From Leptolyngbya sp. FACHB-8 (GTDB taxonomy: Bacteria; Cyanobacteriota; Cyanobacteriia; Elainellales; Elainellaceae): a stretch of DNA of 64,000 nt. Under the pieces are notes generated by a model. That model made no database searches. It saw only the letters and a program-made list of their open reading frames with translations, and was not told where the DNA came from. Where the stretch lies: contig NZ_JACJOO010000012.1 in assembly GCF_014695575.1 (NCBI RefSeq), positions 79,612 through 143,611 of the forward strand, in the 5' to 3' direction. The position numbers and the translations under genes were made by a program. Below, piece after piece: positions 16,955 to 25,991 of this stretch (positions are counted from its first letter, which is position 1; each line of letters starts with the position of its first letter).

Positions 16955-17224
16955 TTAAAGCATGACCATCCTGGTAAACGAATTCTCTTGTTCCCAGGTA
17001 ATCTAAAATTTGAGGAAAAAATTAGTGTTTTGTAGCACCGGAATGTACCAGACATGAGGTGTTTCATACACTAAATGTTTCCTATTTGGAGACAGAAAGC
17101 CATGTTTAAGTGGCACTGAGTTACACAAAGGCTGTACTCAGATCCTCAGGTTTCCTAGAAATTTTGGGTCTGCTCCCCTGAACCCAGTGCTGCTTAACCT
17201 AATGGTCGTTCCCTGCTGCTATCT

Positions 17225-20200
17225 ATGCCAGATCCGATGATCCTGTTACTGATCGATGCCTCTCCCACTGATCGAGCGCTCTATCAACTCCTTCTAAATC
17301 AGGACGATCGCCACTCCTATAAAATTATTGAATGCGAAAAAGGGAAAGATGCTCTGGTCTGGTGTGAGCATAATGCGGTAGATGTGATCCTGCTGAATGA
17401 CATGCTTCCCGACCTGAATGGGCTAGAGTTTTTAGAGGCGTTGAAACAGCAAAGTCAAGAAACCGTGCTGCCAGTTGCACTGCTAGTCGATTCAGGAAGC
17501 ATAGATGTTGCACTTGAAGCGATGAATCAAGGGGCTCAGACCTATCTGGATAAGAGCCGGATAACGGCGGAGAGTCTATCTCAATGTGTGCATCATGTTC
17601 TGGCGCAAAGTAGGCTGAAGCGAGAATTGGCGTGGCAGCAGGAACAACAACGACTCGTCGCGACGATGGCGCAGCGGATTCGCCAAGCCCTGAATCTCGA
17701 TGAAATTCTTCAGACAGCCGTTCATGAACTTCGCTCACTCCTACGAAGCGATCGAGTACTGCTTTACCGCTTCAACCCCGACTGGAGCGGGCAGGTTGTG
17801 ATGGAGTCGGTGGGGGGCGAATGGACATCCTTGATCGGTAGAGTGATTGATGAGTCCTGCTTTAAAGGTGACTTGGTTCAAGCCTATTTTCATGGTCGGG
17901 TGAGCCGTATTGAGGATCTTCATACCGCCGCTATTCAGCCCTGTCATCGGGAGATGCTGTCGCAATTTCAGATCCAGGCAAATCTGGTGGTTCCGCTGAT
18001 TCATCACAGCAAACTGTGGGGGCTATTGATTGCCCATCACTGTGCAAATGCGCACCGATGGCAGGAACGGGAAATTGATTTGATGCAACAGGTGGCGACT
18101 CAACTGGCAATCGCCATTGAGCAAGCCGAACTTCATGCCCATCTCCTCAAAGAACAGACCCAGCGACAACAGGCAGAGATACGCTTTCAGTTGATGTTTG
18201 ATCAAACCCCCGAGGGCCAAATACGCTTTGCCCCGGATGGTCAGGTGATTGCCGTCAATCGGGCCGGAGAAGAGATTTGGAATGCCCCAGCACAGGCACT
18301 AGTAGGGTACAACATCTTGCAGGATCCCTTTGTTGAGATGGACGGTCAGCGACTCGAGGTCATGCGTGCGTTTGCTGGGGAGCATGTTTCCCTGGTTCCC
18401 TTTTTCCATGATCCCTCTACGCTGGGGCGGCCGGGTCGTCCCCGTTGGGTTGATATACTTTTGTACCCCATTAAAGACGCTCAGGGGCATGTTTTGGAAG
18501 TTGTCATGGTGACGCGGGACATCACCGACCGTATGACGGCAGATCCAGAACAACCATTAGTTCGGTTGGTTGAAAACAGCCCTCATAAGGGAACGGCTAC
18601 CTTGGATAGGCAGATGACATTACTGGCGCTGCGTGCTAGTGAAGCCCGATTGAGCTTGGCTCAATCTGCTAGTAACTCGGCAGTGTGGGATTGGAACATT
18701 ACCACGAACACAGCATTCTGGTCGCCTGAGTTCTACCAGCTTTTAGAGCTTGACCCTGCTATTACCCCCAGCTTGGACAACTGGCTACAGTGTATTCATC
18801 CTGACGATCGCGACAAAGTGAAAGAGCAAACATTGCAATGCTTGACTGATGGATCGTCCAATATTAGGGTTGAGTTTCGGCTCATTGGTACCCAGGCATT
18901 GCAATGGGCTGCTGGAATTGGAAGGATTTTTCGCAATTCCAACGGTGAAGCTGTTCGGATGCTAGGGATTTTGATTGACATTACCCAGCAGAAGCAAACA
19001 GAAATTGCATTGCAGGAATTAAATAGTGAGTTAGAGCAACGTGTTGTAGAACGCACTGCTGAATTAGTTGACCTGAATGATCGTTTACTTCCGGCTTACA
19101 ACAGTCAGATACAAACTCAAGACGCATTACATACAAGCGAAGAGCGCCTCCGATTGGCCCTTGATTTTACTCATATTGGATGCTGGGATTGGCATTTTCC
19201 CAGTGGTGAAGTGATCTGTAATGAACAATTCTTCAGGCTACTAGGTTCAACCTTCGATACGCGGCAAGTGAAGGGCGAACTGATTTATGCAGTTTGGCGG
19301 AGTCATGTTCATCCAGATGATTTGGATTGGGTGGTTCACCAGTTCTCAGACTCGATTGAGAAACAGACGGAGTATACCGTGGAATATCGAGTCGTGCATG
19401 ACGATGGCTCCATCCGTTGGGTGATGTCACGGGCTCAAGGCATTTACGATGAGACTGGTCAATTACTGCGATCCATTGGCATTCTGTTGGATATTAACGA
19501 TCGCAAACTGGCAGAACAACGCTTGCACGAACTGAATGTGCAACTCCAGAAAAGCAACAAGGAGTTGGAAAACTTTGCCTTCCTGGCTTCTCACGATTTG
19601 AAGGAGCCTTTACGAACGGTACGAAACTTTAGTACCCTGCTCCAGTTAACGTGTGCTGAATCTTTGCAGGAGGAAGGCAAGGACTATCTGAACCGCATCG
19701 GGAGAGCAACACAGCGGATGCAGTTAATGATTGACGACTTACTTCAACTCTCCCGCATATCGACCGCAACAACCCCCTTCACATCGGTTGACTTAAATCG
19801 GGTAATAGATCAGGTCATTGCTAATCTTGAAGAGCAAATTCGGCTGACCGCAGGCCAAATTCAGGTAGGAACTCTGCCGACCATTCAAGCCGATCCCATC
19901 CAGATGATTCAACTTTTCCAAAATCTGATCAGTAACGCTTTAAAGTTTCACGGAACTGCTCCGCCTTTGGTAAGAATTTATGTCAGGGAGAATCTGTTAC
20001 CACAGAATAGTGCGAATCTGGGAAGTACGCAAAATTATGTGCTTTGCATAGAGGACAATGGCATTGGGTTTGATCCAAAATATCGCGATCGCATCTTTGG
20101 AGCCTTTGAACGTTTACAGGGCCGCAGTCAGTATGAGGGAACCGGTATAGGCCTGGCTATCTGTAGAAGGATTGTGGAACGGCATGGGGGCACAATTGAA

Positions 20201-20266
20201 GCTCACGGTACTCCTGGTCAGGGATCAACCTTCACCCTGACATTGCCTCGCTCAATTCGCGTCTAG
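17225..20266 (+). CDS. REC-GAF(CBCR-like)-PAS histidine kinase (cassette 2)
   Basis: Receiver-like domain (1-125) with Asn58 at the acceptor position (ILLNDMLP). A GAF domain (about 147-298) of the phytochrome/cyanobacteriochrome class follows: the canonical chromophore Cys-His is present as Cys240-His241 in QPCHREMLSQF, aligned with Cys259-His260 of Cph1, and ESCF (210-213) sits where DXCF-type receptors carry their second Cys. Downstream are a PAS (about 318-440), two further PAS domains (about 470-600 and 630-760), HisKA (SHDLKEPLRTVRNF) and HATPase (DNGIGFD, GTGIGLAICRR). It probably senses light through a bound bilin, but that is inference. Outside the GAF it is closely similar to the kinase at 9991, which lacks the GAF exactly. 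The next gene starts 7 bases after its stop. Confidence 0.88.
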   Translation: MPDPMILLLIDASPTDRALYQLLLNQDDRHSYKIIECEKGKDALVWCEHNAVDVILLNDMLPDLNGLEFLEALKQQSQETVLPVALLVDSGSIDVALEAMNQGAQTYLDKSRITAESLSQCVHHVLAQSRLKRELAWQQEQQRLVATMAQRIRQALNLDEILQTAVHELRSLLRSDRVLLYRFNPDWSGQVVMESVGGEWTSLIGRVIDESCFKGDLVQAYFHGRVSRIEDLHTAAIQPCHREMLSQFQIQANLVVPLIHHSKLWGLLIAHHCANAHRWQEREIDLMQQVATQLAIAIEQAELHAHLLKEQTQRQQAEIRFQLMFDQTPEGQIRFAPDGQVIAVNRAGEEIWNAPAQALVGYNILQDPFVEMDGQRLEVMRAFAGEHVSLVPFFHDPSTLGRPGRPRWVDILLYPIKDAQGHVLEVVMVTRDITDRMTADPEQPLVRLVENSPHKGTATLDRQMTLLALRASEARLSLAQSASNSAVWDWNITTNTAFWSPEFYQLLELDPAITPSLDNWLQCIHPDDRDKVKEQTLQCLTDGSSNIRVEFRLIGTQALQWAAGIGRIFRNSNGEAVRMLGILIDITQQKQTEIALQELNSELEQRVVERTAELVDLNDRLLPAYNSQIQTQDALHTSEERLRLALDFTHIGCWDWHFPSGEVICNEQFFRLLGSTFDTRQVKGELIYAVWRSHVHPDDLDWVVHQFSDSIEKQTEYTVEYRVVHDDGSIRWVMSRAQGIYDETGQLLRSIGILLDINDRKLAEQRLHELNVQLQKSNKELENFAFLASHDLKEPLRTVRNFSTLLQLTCAESLQEEGKDYLNRIGRATQRMQLMIDDLLQLSRISTATTPFTSVDLNRVIDQVIANLEEQIRLTAGQIQVGTLPTIQADPIQMIQLFQNLISNALKFHGTAPPLVRIYVRENLLPQNSANLGSTQNYVLCIEDNGIGFDPKYRDRIFGAFERLQGRSQYEGTGIGLAICRRIVERHGGTIEAHGTPGQGSTFTLTLPRSIRV

Positions 20267-20273
20267 CTCTCTA

Positions 20274-20753
20274 ATGGCCACGAGTGTTATGTTGCAAAAC
20301 GTTCTGCTAGTTGCTGAAGATAATCCAGATGACCGCCTATTGATGCAGCACGCCTGGAGCCATCGACCCCATGTGCAACTCTTTCTGGTTGAAGATGGGG
20401 AAGAGGTTATAGATTTTCTGGCTCATCAGGGAACGTATACGCAGTCAGACAGCTTTCCGCGGCCTGATCTCATCCTATTGGATCTTCGAATGCCGCGCAG
20501 GAACGGGTTTGAAGTTCTAGAAGCGTTAAAGAAACATCCAGATTGGAAAGCCATTCCCATTGTCGTGGTTACCACCTCTAATGCTGTTGAAGATGTCTAC
20601 CGTGCCTATGAGTTGGGAGCGAATTCTTATATTAGCAAGCCACAAACGATTCAAGAGATTTTTGAACTGGCAGACAGCCTTGACCAATACTGGTTTGGTC
20701 GGGCTTGCCTACCCCGCAAACTTCATTCAAACTTGTTCAGTAGCGATCGCTAA
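20274..20753 (+). CDS. Rcp1-like response regulator (cassette 2)
   Basis: Paralogue of the regulator at 14945, with all receiver residues kept: AEDNPDDR, LILLDLRMPRRNG with the acceptor Asp, VVVTTSN and ISKPQT. Start at 20274, or at the internal ATG 20289 (MLQNVLLVAEDN), which aligns better with its paralogue. The 7-base spacing from the upstream kinase implies translational coupling. It is the only receiver of cassette 2 with a standard acceptor Asp, so it is the probable phosphate sink of the cassette. Confidence 0.9.
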   Translation: MATSVMLQNVLLVAEDNPDDRLLMQHAWSHRPHVQLFLVEDGEEVIDFLAHQGTYTQSDSFPRPDLILLDLRMPRRNGFEVLEALKKHPDWKAIPIVVVTTSNAVEDVYRAYELGANSYISKPQTIQEIFELADSLDQYWFGRACLPRKLHSNLFSSDR

Positions 20754-20908
20754 AGCTCCTCTTACCACAAAACATCCAGGCTTTAAGCCACTCAACGTAA
20801 GACCCAAAGTGCCGTATTGACCGTCTGGGGAGAGAGACAACACTTTGGATTTTAAGTCTAAACATAACCACCTACTTTACCGCATCTTGAAACTACTTGA
20901 AGTGACTT

Positions 20909-20997
20909 CTATAGCCTTGGCTCAGTTGGTTAGGACATTGGGAGCTATTGAAGGCATTGCCTTTAATAGCTCCCAATGTCCTAACCAACGGCGATAG
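20909..20997. repeat. Palindromic element with perfect 25-bp arms
   Basis: Arms 20935-20959 and 20965-20989 are perfect inverted repeats. The middle forms a further AAGGC-ATT-GCCTT stem. Outer ends CTATAGCC and GGCGATAG are inverted too and resemble the ends of the element at 953-1056. The rest of the 20754-21339 gap shows no gene. Confidence 0.75.
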
Positions 20998-21339
20998 CAA
21001 TTGTTGAATAACTGTAATCAGGATGTGTATCCTGAATTACCATTCCGTATTCGTTATTCAACTGGATTTGAGATGAGTCTGGAAGATTAAGACCTTTATC
21101 CTTTATGAAATCTGCCTAACTCATGATAAAAATGACGGTGGGTATAGAATACAGATGTGCTGGAAGTACAAAATACACCATTAAACCTTTAAACTTTATG
21201 GATGAGTACTGAAGCGATCGCTATGGCATAGTTTTTGTGAATGGGCGTAAAGGTTTTACAATCATATCCATTCTTGGAGGCAGTCCATATTAGGCAATCC
21301 ACTCCCCATCAGAAGGAATAATTGTTCAGGCGTGAGTTC

Positions 21340-22575
21340 ATGAGTCGTCAGCCCATTAAAATTCTGTTTGTTGAGGACAATGAAGATGATTACATTGCTG
21401 TGCGTGAAATGCTGGCAATTGTACGGGAGCTTCAATTTGAAGTGGAATGGGCTGCAACCTATGAAGAGGCTATCTCTAGCCTCACTCGTAAAGCTGATGA
21501 GTCCCAAGATGCACCCGGTTCTTACGATGCCTGCCTACTAAACTACTATCTGGGAGAACGTAACGGGCTAGAGGTTCTGCAACAGGCGCTATCCTATGGG
21601 CCTCAGCCTCCCATTATTCTCCTGACGGGAGTGGCAAATCGTGACATTGATTTGCAAGCGATGGAAATGGGCGCAGCTAATTTTTTGGCAAAGGATGAAA
21701 TTAGCCCTGCTAACCTGGAGCGTACAATCCGTTATGCTATCCGGCAGAAGCAAGTCGAAGCTCTGCTGTACCAGGCCCAGAGAGCACTCGCCCAGGCGAA
21801 CGCTACGTTAGAAAGCAAAGTTGCGGAACAATCCGCTGAATTGGAGCAAACCCGTGAGCAAGAAGCTTATCTTCGCCAGCTTCAGGCTCGATTGTTACCT
21901 TCGGTTTCCCATGAGTTTCGCACCCCATTGATGTCGATTCGGGGATCCGCTGAACTGATAGAAGGTTACCCGTCTGACCAAGATACACAATCCCTACGGT
22001 TTCAGCGCATTTATGCGGGTGTCGATCGCATTACCAAAACCCTGGATAATGCCTTAATTTATGCTGCGCTAGAGGCAGGTTCCATTCCATTTCAACCTGC
22101 ACCGACGGATCTAGTCGCTGTTTGTGAAGAGCTGATCGCTAATCTTCAACAGTTGGCAGAACCACAACAGTTAGAGTTTGTCAATTCCTTCCGTCTCTCT
22201 TCGCCAGTTTCGGTTGACATTAGTTTGGTTCAACTGATGCTGACTCATCTAGTGCTGAATGCTATTCGTTACGCGCCTAACGCTGATTCGATTCAATTGG
22301 AACTCAGTTGTGAACAGCAAAACGAGTTGCAAACCATTGTGTTTTACATCAGAGATACCGGTATTGGAATTCCGTCCGATGAGCTGGAGAGCGTTTTTGA
22401 TGGATACTACCGGGCCAGTAATGCCAATTCCATCCCCGGTACTCCTGGCATTGGTCTTGGGCTGGCAATCGTCAGACGGGCAGCTGAGCTACATAATGGG
22501 CAAGTTACACTCAACAGTGAGTTAGGGTTTGGTACAACTGCAGTGCTTTCCTTGCCTCTAACGATCGCTAGATAG
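21340..22575 (+). CDS. Receiver-linked histidine kinase with Asn68 receiver (cassette 2)
   Basis: Full-length paralogue of the kinase at 15539: receiver (1-135), coiled coil, HisKA (PSVSHEFRTPLMS) and HATPase (NAIRYAP, DTGIGIPSDE, GLGLAIVRR). The receiver keeps VEDNEDDY but has Asn68 (ACLLNYYLG, codon AAC) where the paralogue has Asp68 (GAC), so it cannot be phosphorylated in the usual way and may be locked in one state. Start ATG 21340 (MSRQPIKILF) is chosen over an in-frame TTG at 21322 because it gives exactly the same N-terminal length as the paralogue. Kinase residues look intact. Confidence 0.88.
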   Translation: MSRQPIKILFVEDNEDDYIAVREMLAIVRELQFEVEWAATYEEAISSLTRKADESQDAPGSYDACLLNYYLGERNGLEVLQQALSYGPQPPIILLTGVANRDIDLQAMEMGAANFLAKDEISPANLERTIRYAIRQKQVEALLYQAQRALAQANATLESKVAEQSAELEQTREQEAYLRQLQARLLPSVSHEFRTPLMSIRGSAELIEGYPSDQDTQSLRFQRIYAGVDRITKTLDNALIYAALEAGSIPFQPAPTDLVAVCEELIANLQQLAEPQQLEFVNSFRLSSPVSVDISLVQLMLTHLVLNAIRYAPNADSIQLELSCEQQNELQTIVFYIRDTGIGIPSDELESVFDGYYRASNANSIPGTPGIGLGLAIVRRAAELHNGQVTLNSELGFGTTAVLSLPLTIAR

Positions 22576-22592
22576 CTTGTAAAAAAACTGAG

Positions 22593-22657
22593 TTCGGGTT
22601 AAGGGTGTTTTCGAGTGCCGCACAACGCGCGGCACTCGAAAACACCCTTAACCCGAA
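22593..22657. repeat. Family D hairpin, copy 1
   Basis: A perfect 29-bp stem (22593-22621 with 22629-22657) with the shared family D core GTTTTCGAGTGCC / GGCACTCGAAAAC. It lies 18 bases after the kinase stop. Relatives are at 42774-42818 and 62495-62565. Confidence 0.85.
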
Positions 22658-22745
22658 CCGAGGTTAAAAAAGGGAGAGAGGTGGGGCAAAACCCTACCTC
22701 CTAATCCTTAACTCTGGTGCTGAATAATCTAGTTTCGAGCAAGTT

Positions 22746-22794
22746 AAGATGCCTGTTTTTGCGTGTGCGAAGCACACGCAAAAACAGGCATCTT
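22746..22794. repeat. Perfect 23-bp hairpin, loop GAA
   Basis: Bases 22746-22768 and 22772-22794 are exact inverted repeats. It lies 21 bases beyond the stop codon of the DHH gene on the minus strand, between two convergent genes. Confidence 0.85.
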
Positions 22795-22814
22795 GGAACT
22801 CAAATTAAATATGC

Positions 22815-23855
22815 CTACGCTTTTGAGAAGCCGAGTTGAGTGAGCAATTGTTGCCAGCGATCGCGCGGCAAGCTTCCACCCGATGCCTGGTCATGGCCAT
22901 TTGCATAGTTGCCTTCACCGCCGCTCAGGGGGTGCGATCGCAAAAATTCCAGCACGTTGATGGAATTGGAACGGGCTGAGAAATTGATGCGATTGGGTAT
23001 ATAACCTTCATTGGCAGCAATGACGACATAGCCAGGGAGACGGCTACGCCAGCTCTGGGCGATCAGTGGATGTATCTGGCAGGGAGAGTTCAGTTGGAGT
23101 AACGCTACCTTACCCGCAAAGATAGGAGCGACCTTACGGGCTTCCTCCAGGGCGTGTTTCACCTCCTCGCGGGCCTGGCGCAGTTGAACCACTTCCGAGG
23201 AGTTGGAGTTGACCAGGGACTTGGGATCCGAATGATTTAATAGCGCGGCAACTGCCGCTTCTGGTTGATAGTGGGAGGCACGACGGGACGCGTTGATCAA
23301 AGCGGTGGCTTCTTTGAGATACTTGGCCGTGTACTTGCGTTTGGCCTGAGTGAGTAGGTCGAAGGGAGCACGATCGCCCAGGTCACTCAAGGTTCCAATG
23401 GCTGCAATCCAATCTAAATCTGATACATCAGCAATGGATTGACAGAGCTGCCAAACAAGCCAGGAAGTGTTGGGAATGGGATCCCAGGTATAGGCACTGA
23501 TGAGTGTATCTCCATCAGGTACTCCTTCAGGATGGTGATGGTCGATAAAGCAGGTCGGGACGCCATCTAGAACGGCTTCGGAGCCGCTACCCAAATCCAT
23601 AACAAAGAGGAATTCCGGCTGGGTAGAGGCAATACGATCGCGGTTTGCCTCCGTCCAGACGTTGCGTTCGCGGTCAGGGATGACAGGATGGATACGCGCG
23701 AACCCTGCGCGTTCGAATGCTCGCTGCCATACAACACCCGCCGTTACGCCATCGGCATCAGAATCGTAAGCCCCTGTGACGGGTGCGTTTGTAGAAATGC
23801 GATCGACAAACGTTTTAAACGCCTGACATGCGCTGTTTAAATCTGGAATGTTCAT
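22815..23855 (-). CDS. DHH-family phosphoesterase (RecJ-like fold)
   Basis: Signature blocks of the DHH superfamily are in order: DSDADGVTAG, the acidic strand VMDLGSGS and DHHHPEG, with a C-terminal DHHA1-like block (LSGGEGNYANGHDQASGG). At 346 residues it has only the catalytic core and is shorter than true RecJ. Family members are Mn-dependent and cleave phosphodiesters in DNA, oligonucleotides or cyclic dinucleotides. It lies 91 bases downstream of the ATP-dependent DNA ligase on the same strand, which favours a DNA-repair role over nucleotide signalling. Start ATG 23855 is preferred to the in-frame TTG at 23861. Confidence 0.8.
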   Translation of the reverse strand: MNIPDLNSACQAFKTFVDRISTNAPVTGAYDSDADGVTAGVVWQRAFERAGFARIHPVIPDRERNVWTEANRDRIASTQPEFLFVMDLGSGSEAVLDGVPTCFIDHHHPEGVPDGDTLISAYTWDPIPNTSWLVWQLCQSIADVSDLDWIAAIGTLSDLGDRAPFDLLTQAKRKYTAKYLKEATALINASRRASHYQPEAAVAALLNHSDPKSLVNSNSSEVVQLRQAREEVKHALEEARKVAPIFAGKVALLQLNSPCQIHPLIAQSWRSRLPGYVVIAANEGYIPNRINFSARSNSINVLEFLRSHPLSGGEGNYANGHDQASGGSLPRDRWQQLLTQLGFSKA

Positions 23856-23946
23856 CTTCAAGGCCGCTTACAACAGTTCCTCTCTCAAGCAACTCACAGT
23901 TTCTTTTGTAGATGAGCGGAAGGGCGATCGTTCCGCTCAGCCACTC

Positions 23947-25704
23947 CTAAGGTTCTGGCTCGACATCTTCACTCCCCATCTGGGCAGCGAGTTGGCGTAC
24001 CGTCTCAAGGGTGTCAGCCTCTTCCGGGGGTTTATCATGGCGGATACGAAGGATGCGGGGAAACCGCAGCGCATAGCCGCTCTTGTGACGCTTAGAGGGC
24101 TGCACCCGATCGAACGTTACCTCCAGGACAACCCTGGGTTCCACGGTACGCACACGCCCGTGGGCAAACTCCTGAATCGTATGGGCTTTCAGCCAATCGG
24201 AAAGTTCCTGCACTTCAGCATCGGTTAGACCTGAATAGGCTTTCCCGACATTCAGCAGAGTTGGATCATCCTCACTGGCCCGCACGGCAAAGGTGTAGTC
24301 TGAGAGGAATCGGCTCCGTTTGCCCGTGCCCACTTCGGCGGCGGTGATGACAACGTCTAGGGTGGCGATCGCCCGCTTTACCTTTAGCCAATCTTTGCCG
24401 CGTTTCCCCGGTTTGTAGGTCGATTGCAACGCTTTGACCATCAGCCCTTCATTCCCGCGATCGCGCGCCGCCTGGAACTCTGCATCCAGCGCCTCCGCGT
24501 TGTAGAACCGTTGGGAGACAACCCGTTGTACCGTGGGAGACTCCAACCCCAGCGATTCCAACATGGCCTGGCGCACTTCGTAGGGTTCCTCAATCAGCAC
24601 CTGCCCGTTTCGGTACAGAATATCGTAGGCGACAAACGCCACGGGTACCGATTTCAACAAGTCGTCGGTCAACGTCTTACGCCCCAGGCGCTTCTGTAAC
24701 TCCTGAAACGGGAGAATGCGGCCGTTTTGGTAGGGCACGATTTCCCCATCCAGAATTAACCCAGCATCCGCTCCCATGCCAAAAGCATCCCGTTTCATTG
24801 AGGCTAATGGCTGCACCAGATCTGGAAATGCAAGGGTGATCTCATCCAGGGTACGGGAGAAGAGCGCAACGCGAATGCCTGCGAAGGTTGCCCCATGGAG
24901 TAACGGATTTTTGTCAGAACTAGCGGGGGCAATGTGGGCCTGGGCTCGAATACCGTCATACTTATCTTCTACCGCAAAGCCTTCGGGCATGCGTTGAGTG
25001 ATTTCAGCCAGGTCGTCTACCGGGCTTGCCAGCATGAATTTGATCGGGTGGAACAGCCGCATGTGAGCGGTGTCTAGCTGGTCATGGCGGGCCAGCACTG
25101 CCGTTTCACCAATATCACCCGTCAGCATGTTGACCCACTGAATGCGGGCCACATTTTGCTGAGCGAGGCGGGCGATCGCATCCTCCACGGCCCCTTCCCG
25201 CAACCCAATGCGCAAATCTCCTGCCATCAACTTGATAAGATACTTGGCTTCCAGAGAGGTCGCGCGCCGTAACAGGCTGATAATGACATCCACCTTTTTC
25301 TTGTTGCCGCGCGTTTCTACCAACGTTGCCAGCGTTGACTCCACCTCTGACAACAGCAGAATTGGCGTATCAACATCATCCAGCACACTGGCAGCCACAT
25401 CCCCTAAATCGCCTCGCTGCACGAGTTCCGTCTGTAACCGCTCTGGATCTTCTCCACTCACCACGACCAGAGCCGTCATCAGAGCCGAGCCACCGACCTG
25501 CAAAACCCGCTGGTCAAATAGCGGAAAGGGAGAGCCTGCAAAATACCGGGCTGCTAGCCGCAAATCATTGTCAGATAGGGTATTGAAGTAATCTCCCAGA
25601 ATGGCAGCTTTGGTAAGTCGTTTGGTGGTGGCAGCAATGGCTTCAGCGGCGATCGCAAACCGTTGAAAGGCGTTGACAGCCACAGCATAGGTATCTTGAA
25701 TCAT
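23947..25704 (-). CDS. ATP-dependent DNA ligase
   Basis: Seals nicks in duplex DNA through a lysyl-AMP intermediate. Nucleotidyl-transferase motif I is EDKYDGIRAQ with the adenylated Lys248. Other motifs are visible: LILDGEIVPY (III), EGLMVKAL (IV) and DWLKVKR (V). An N-terminal DNA-binding domain of about 220 residues precedes the core and an OB domain follows, as in archaeal and eukaryotic ligase I (about 585 residues). Bacteria replicate with NAD-dependent LigA, so this is an accessory enzyme, probably for repair. The partner DHH phosphoesterase gene follows. The archaeal-like architecture suggests ancient transfer (inference). Ku and LigD-type polymerase genes are not present nearby. Confidence 0.92.
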   Translation of the reverse strand: MIQDTYAVAVNAFQRFAIAAEAIAATTKRLTKAAILGDYFNTLSDNDLRLAARYFAGSPFPLFDQRVLQVGGSALMTALVVVSGEDPERLQTELVQRGDLGDVAASVLDDVDTPILLLSEVESTLATLVETRGNKKKVDVIISLLRRATSLEAKYLIKLMAGDLRIGLREGAVEDAIARLAQQNVARIQWVNMLTGDIGETAVLARHDQLDTAHMRLFHPIKFMLASPVDDLAEITQRMPEGFAVEDKYDGIRAQAHIAPASSDKNPLLHGATFAGIRVALFSRTLDEITLAFPDLVQPLASMKRDAFGMGADAGLILDGEIVPYQNGRILPFQELQKRLGRKTLTDDLLKSVPVAFVAYDILYRNGQVLIEEPYEVRQAMLESLGLESPTVQRVVSQRFYNAEALDAEFQAARDRGNEGLMVKALQSTYKPGKRGKDWLKVKRAIATLDVVITAAEVGTGKRSRFLSDYTFAVRASEDDPTLLNVGKAYSGLTDAEVQELSDWLKAHTIQEFAHGRVRTVEPRVVLEVTFDRVQPSKRHKSGYALRFPRILRIRHDKPPEEADTLETVRQLAAQMGSEDVEPEP

Positions 25705-25757
25705 TGGTGTTTAATGGGTAATCAGCAATCGGTGGTGCGTCCCTGATTGCAGCTTGC

Positions 25758-25991
25758 TTAATCGCTTTGGGCAGTGGCGATTTGATTCAGCAATGTTTCA
25801 TCGGAGCAAGCATGTTGCCAATCGTTCTCTAATTGGATTCGAACCGATTGGGCACCTCCACTGGGGGTACAAACCACCCAGTACTTATTCTCGTTACCCT
25901 TCACCTGGGCAGCATCATCCGAAAGGCCACTATAGGCCTGTACACAGGTCCAGGTTGTGCCCTGGCTATCGGTCACGTCTCGTTCTTCCAT
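25758..25991 (-). CDS. Small hypothetical protein
   Basis: A 77-residue soluble protein with the pattern TTWTCVQAYSGL, then NKYWVVCTPSGG and QLENDWQHACSDE, which looks like a compact mixed alpha/beta domain with three Cys. I do not recognise the family. Start ATG 25991 is preferred to an upstream in-frame GTG at 26036. It lies 53 bases upstream of the DNA ligase on the same strand and might share its transcript. Confidence 0.5.
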   Translation of the reverse strand: MEERDVTDSQGTTWTCVQAYSGLSDDAAQVKGNENKYWVVCTPSGGAQSVRIQLENDWQHACSDETLLNQIATAQSD

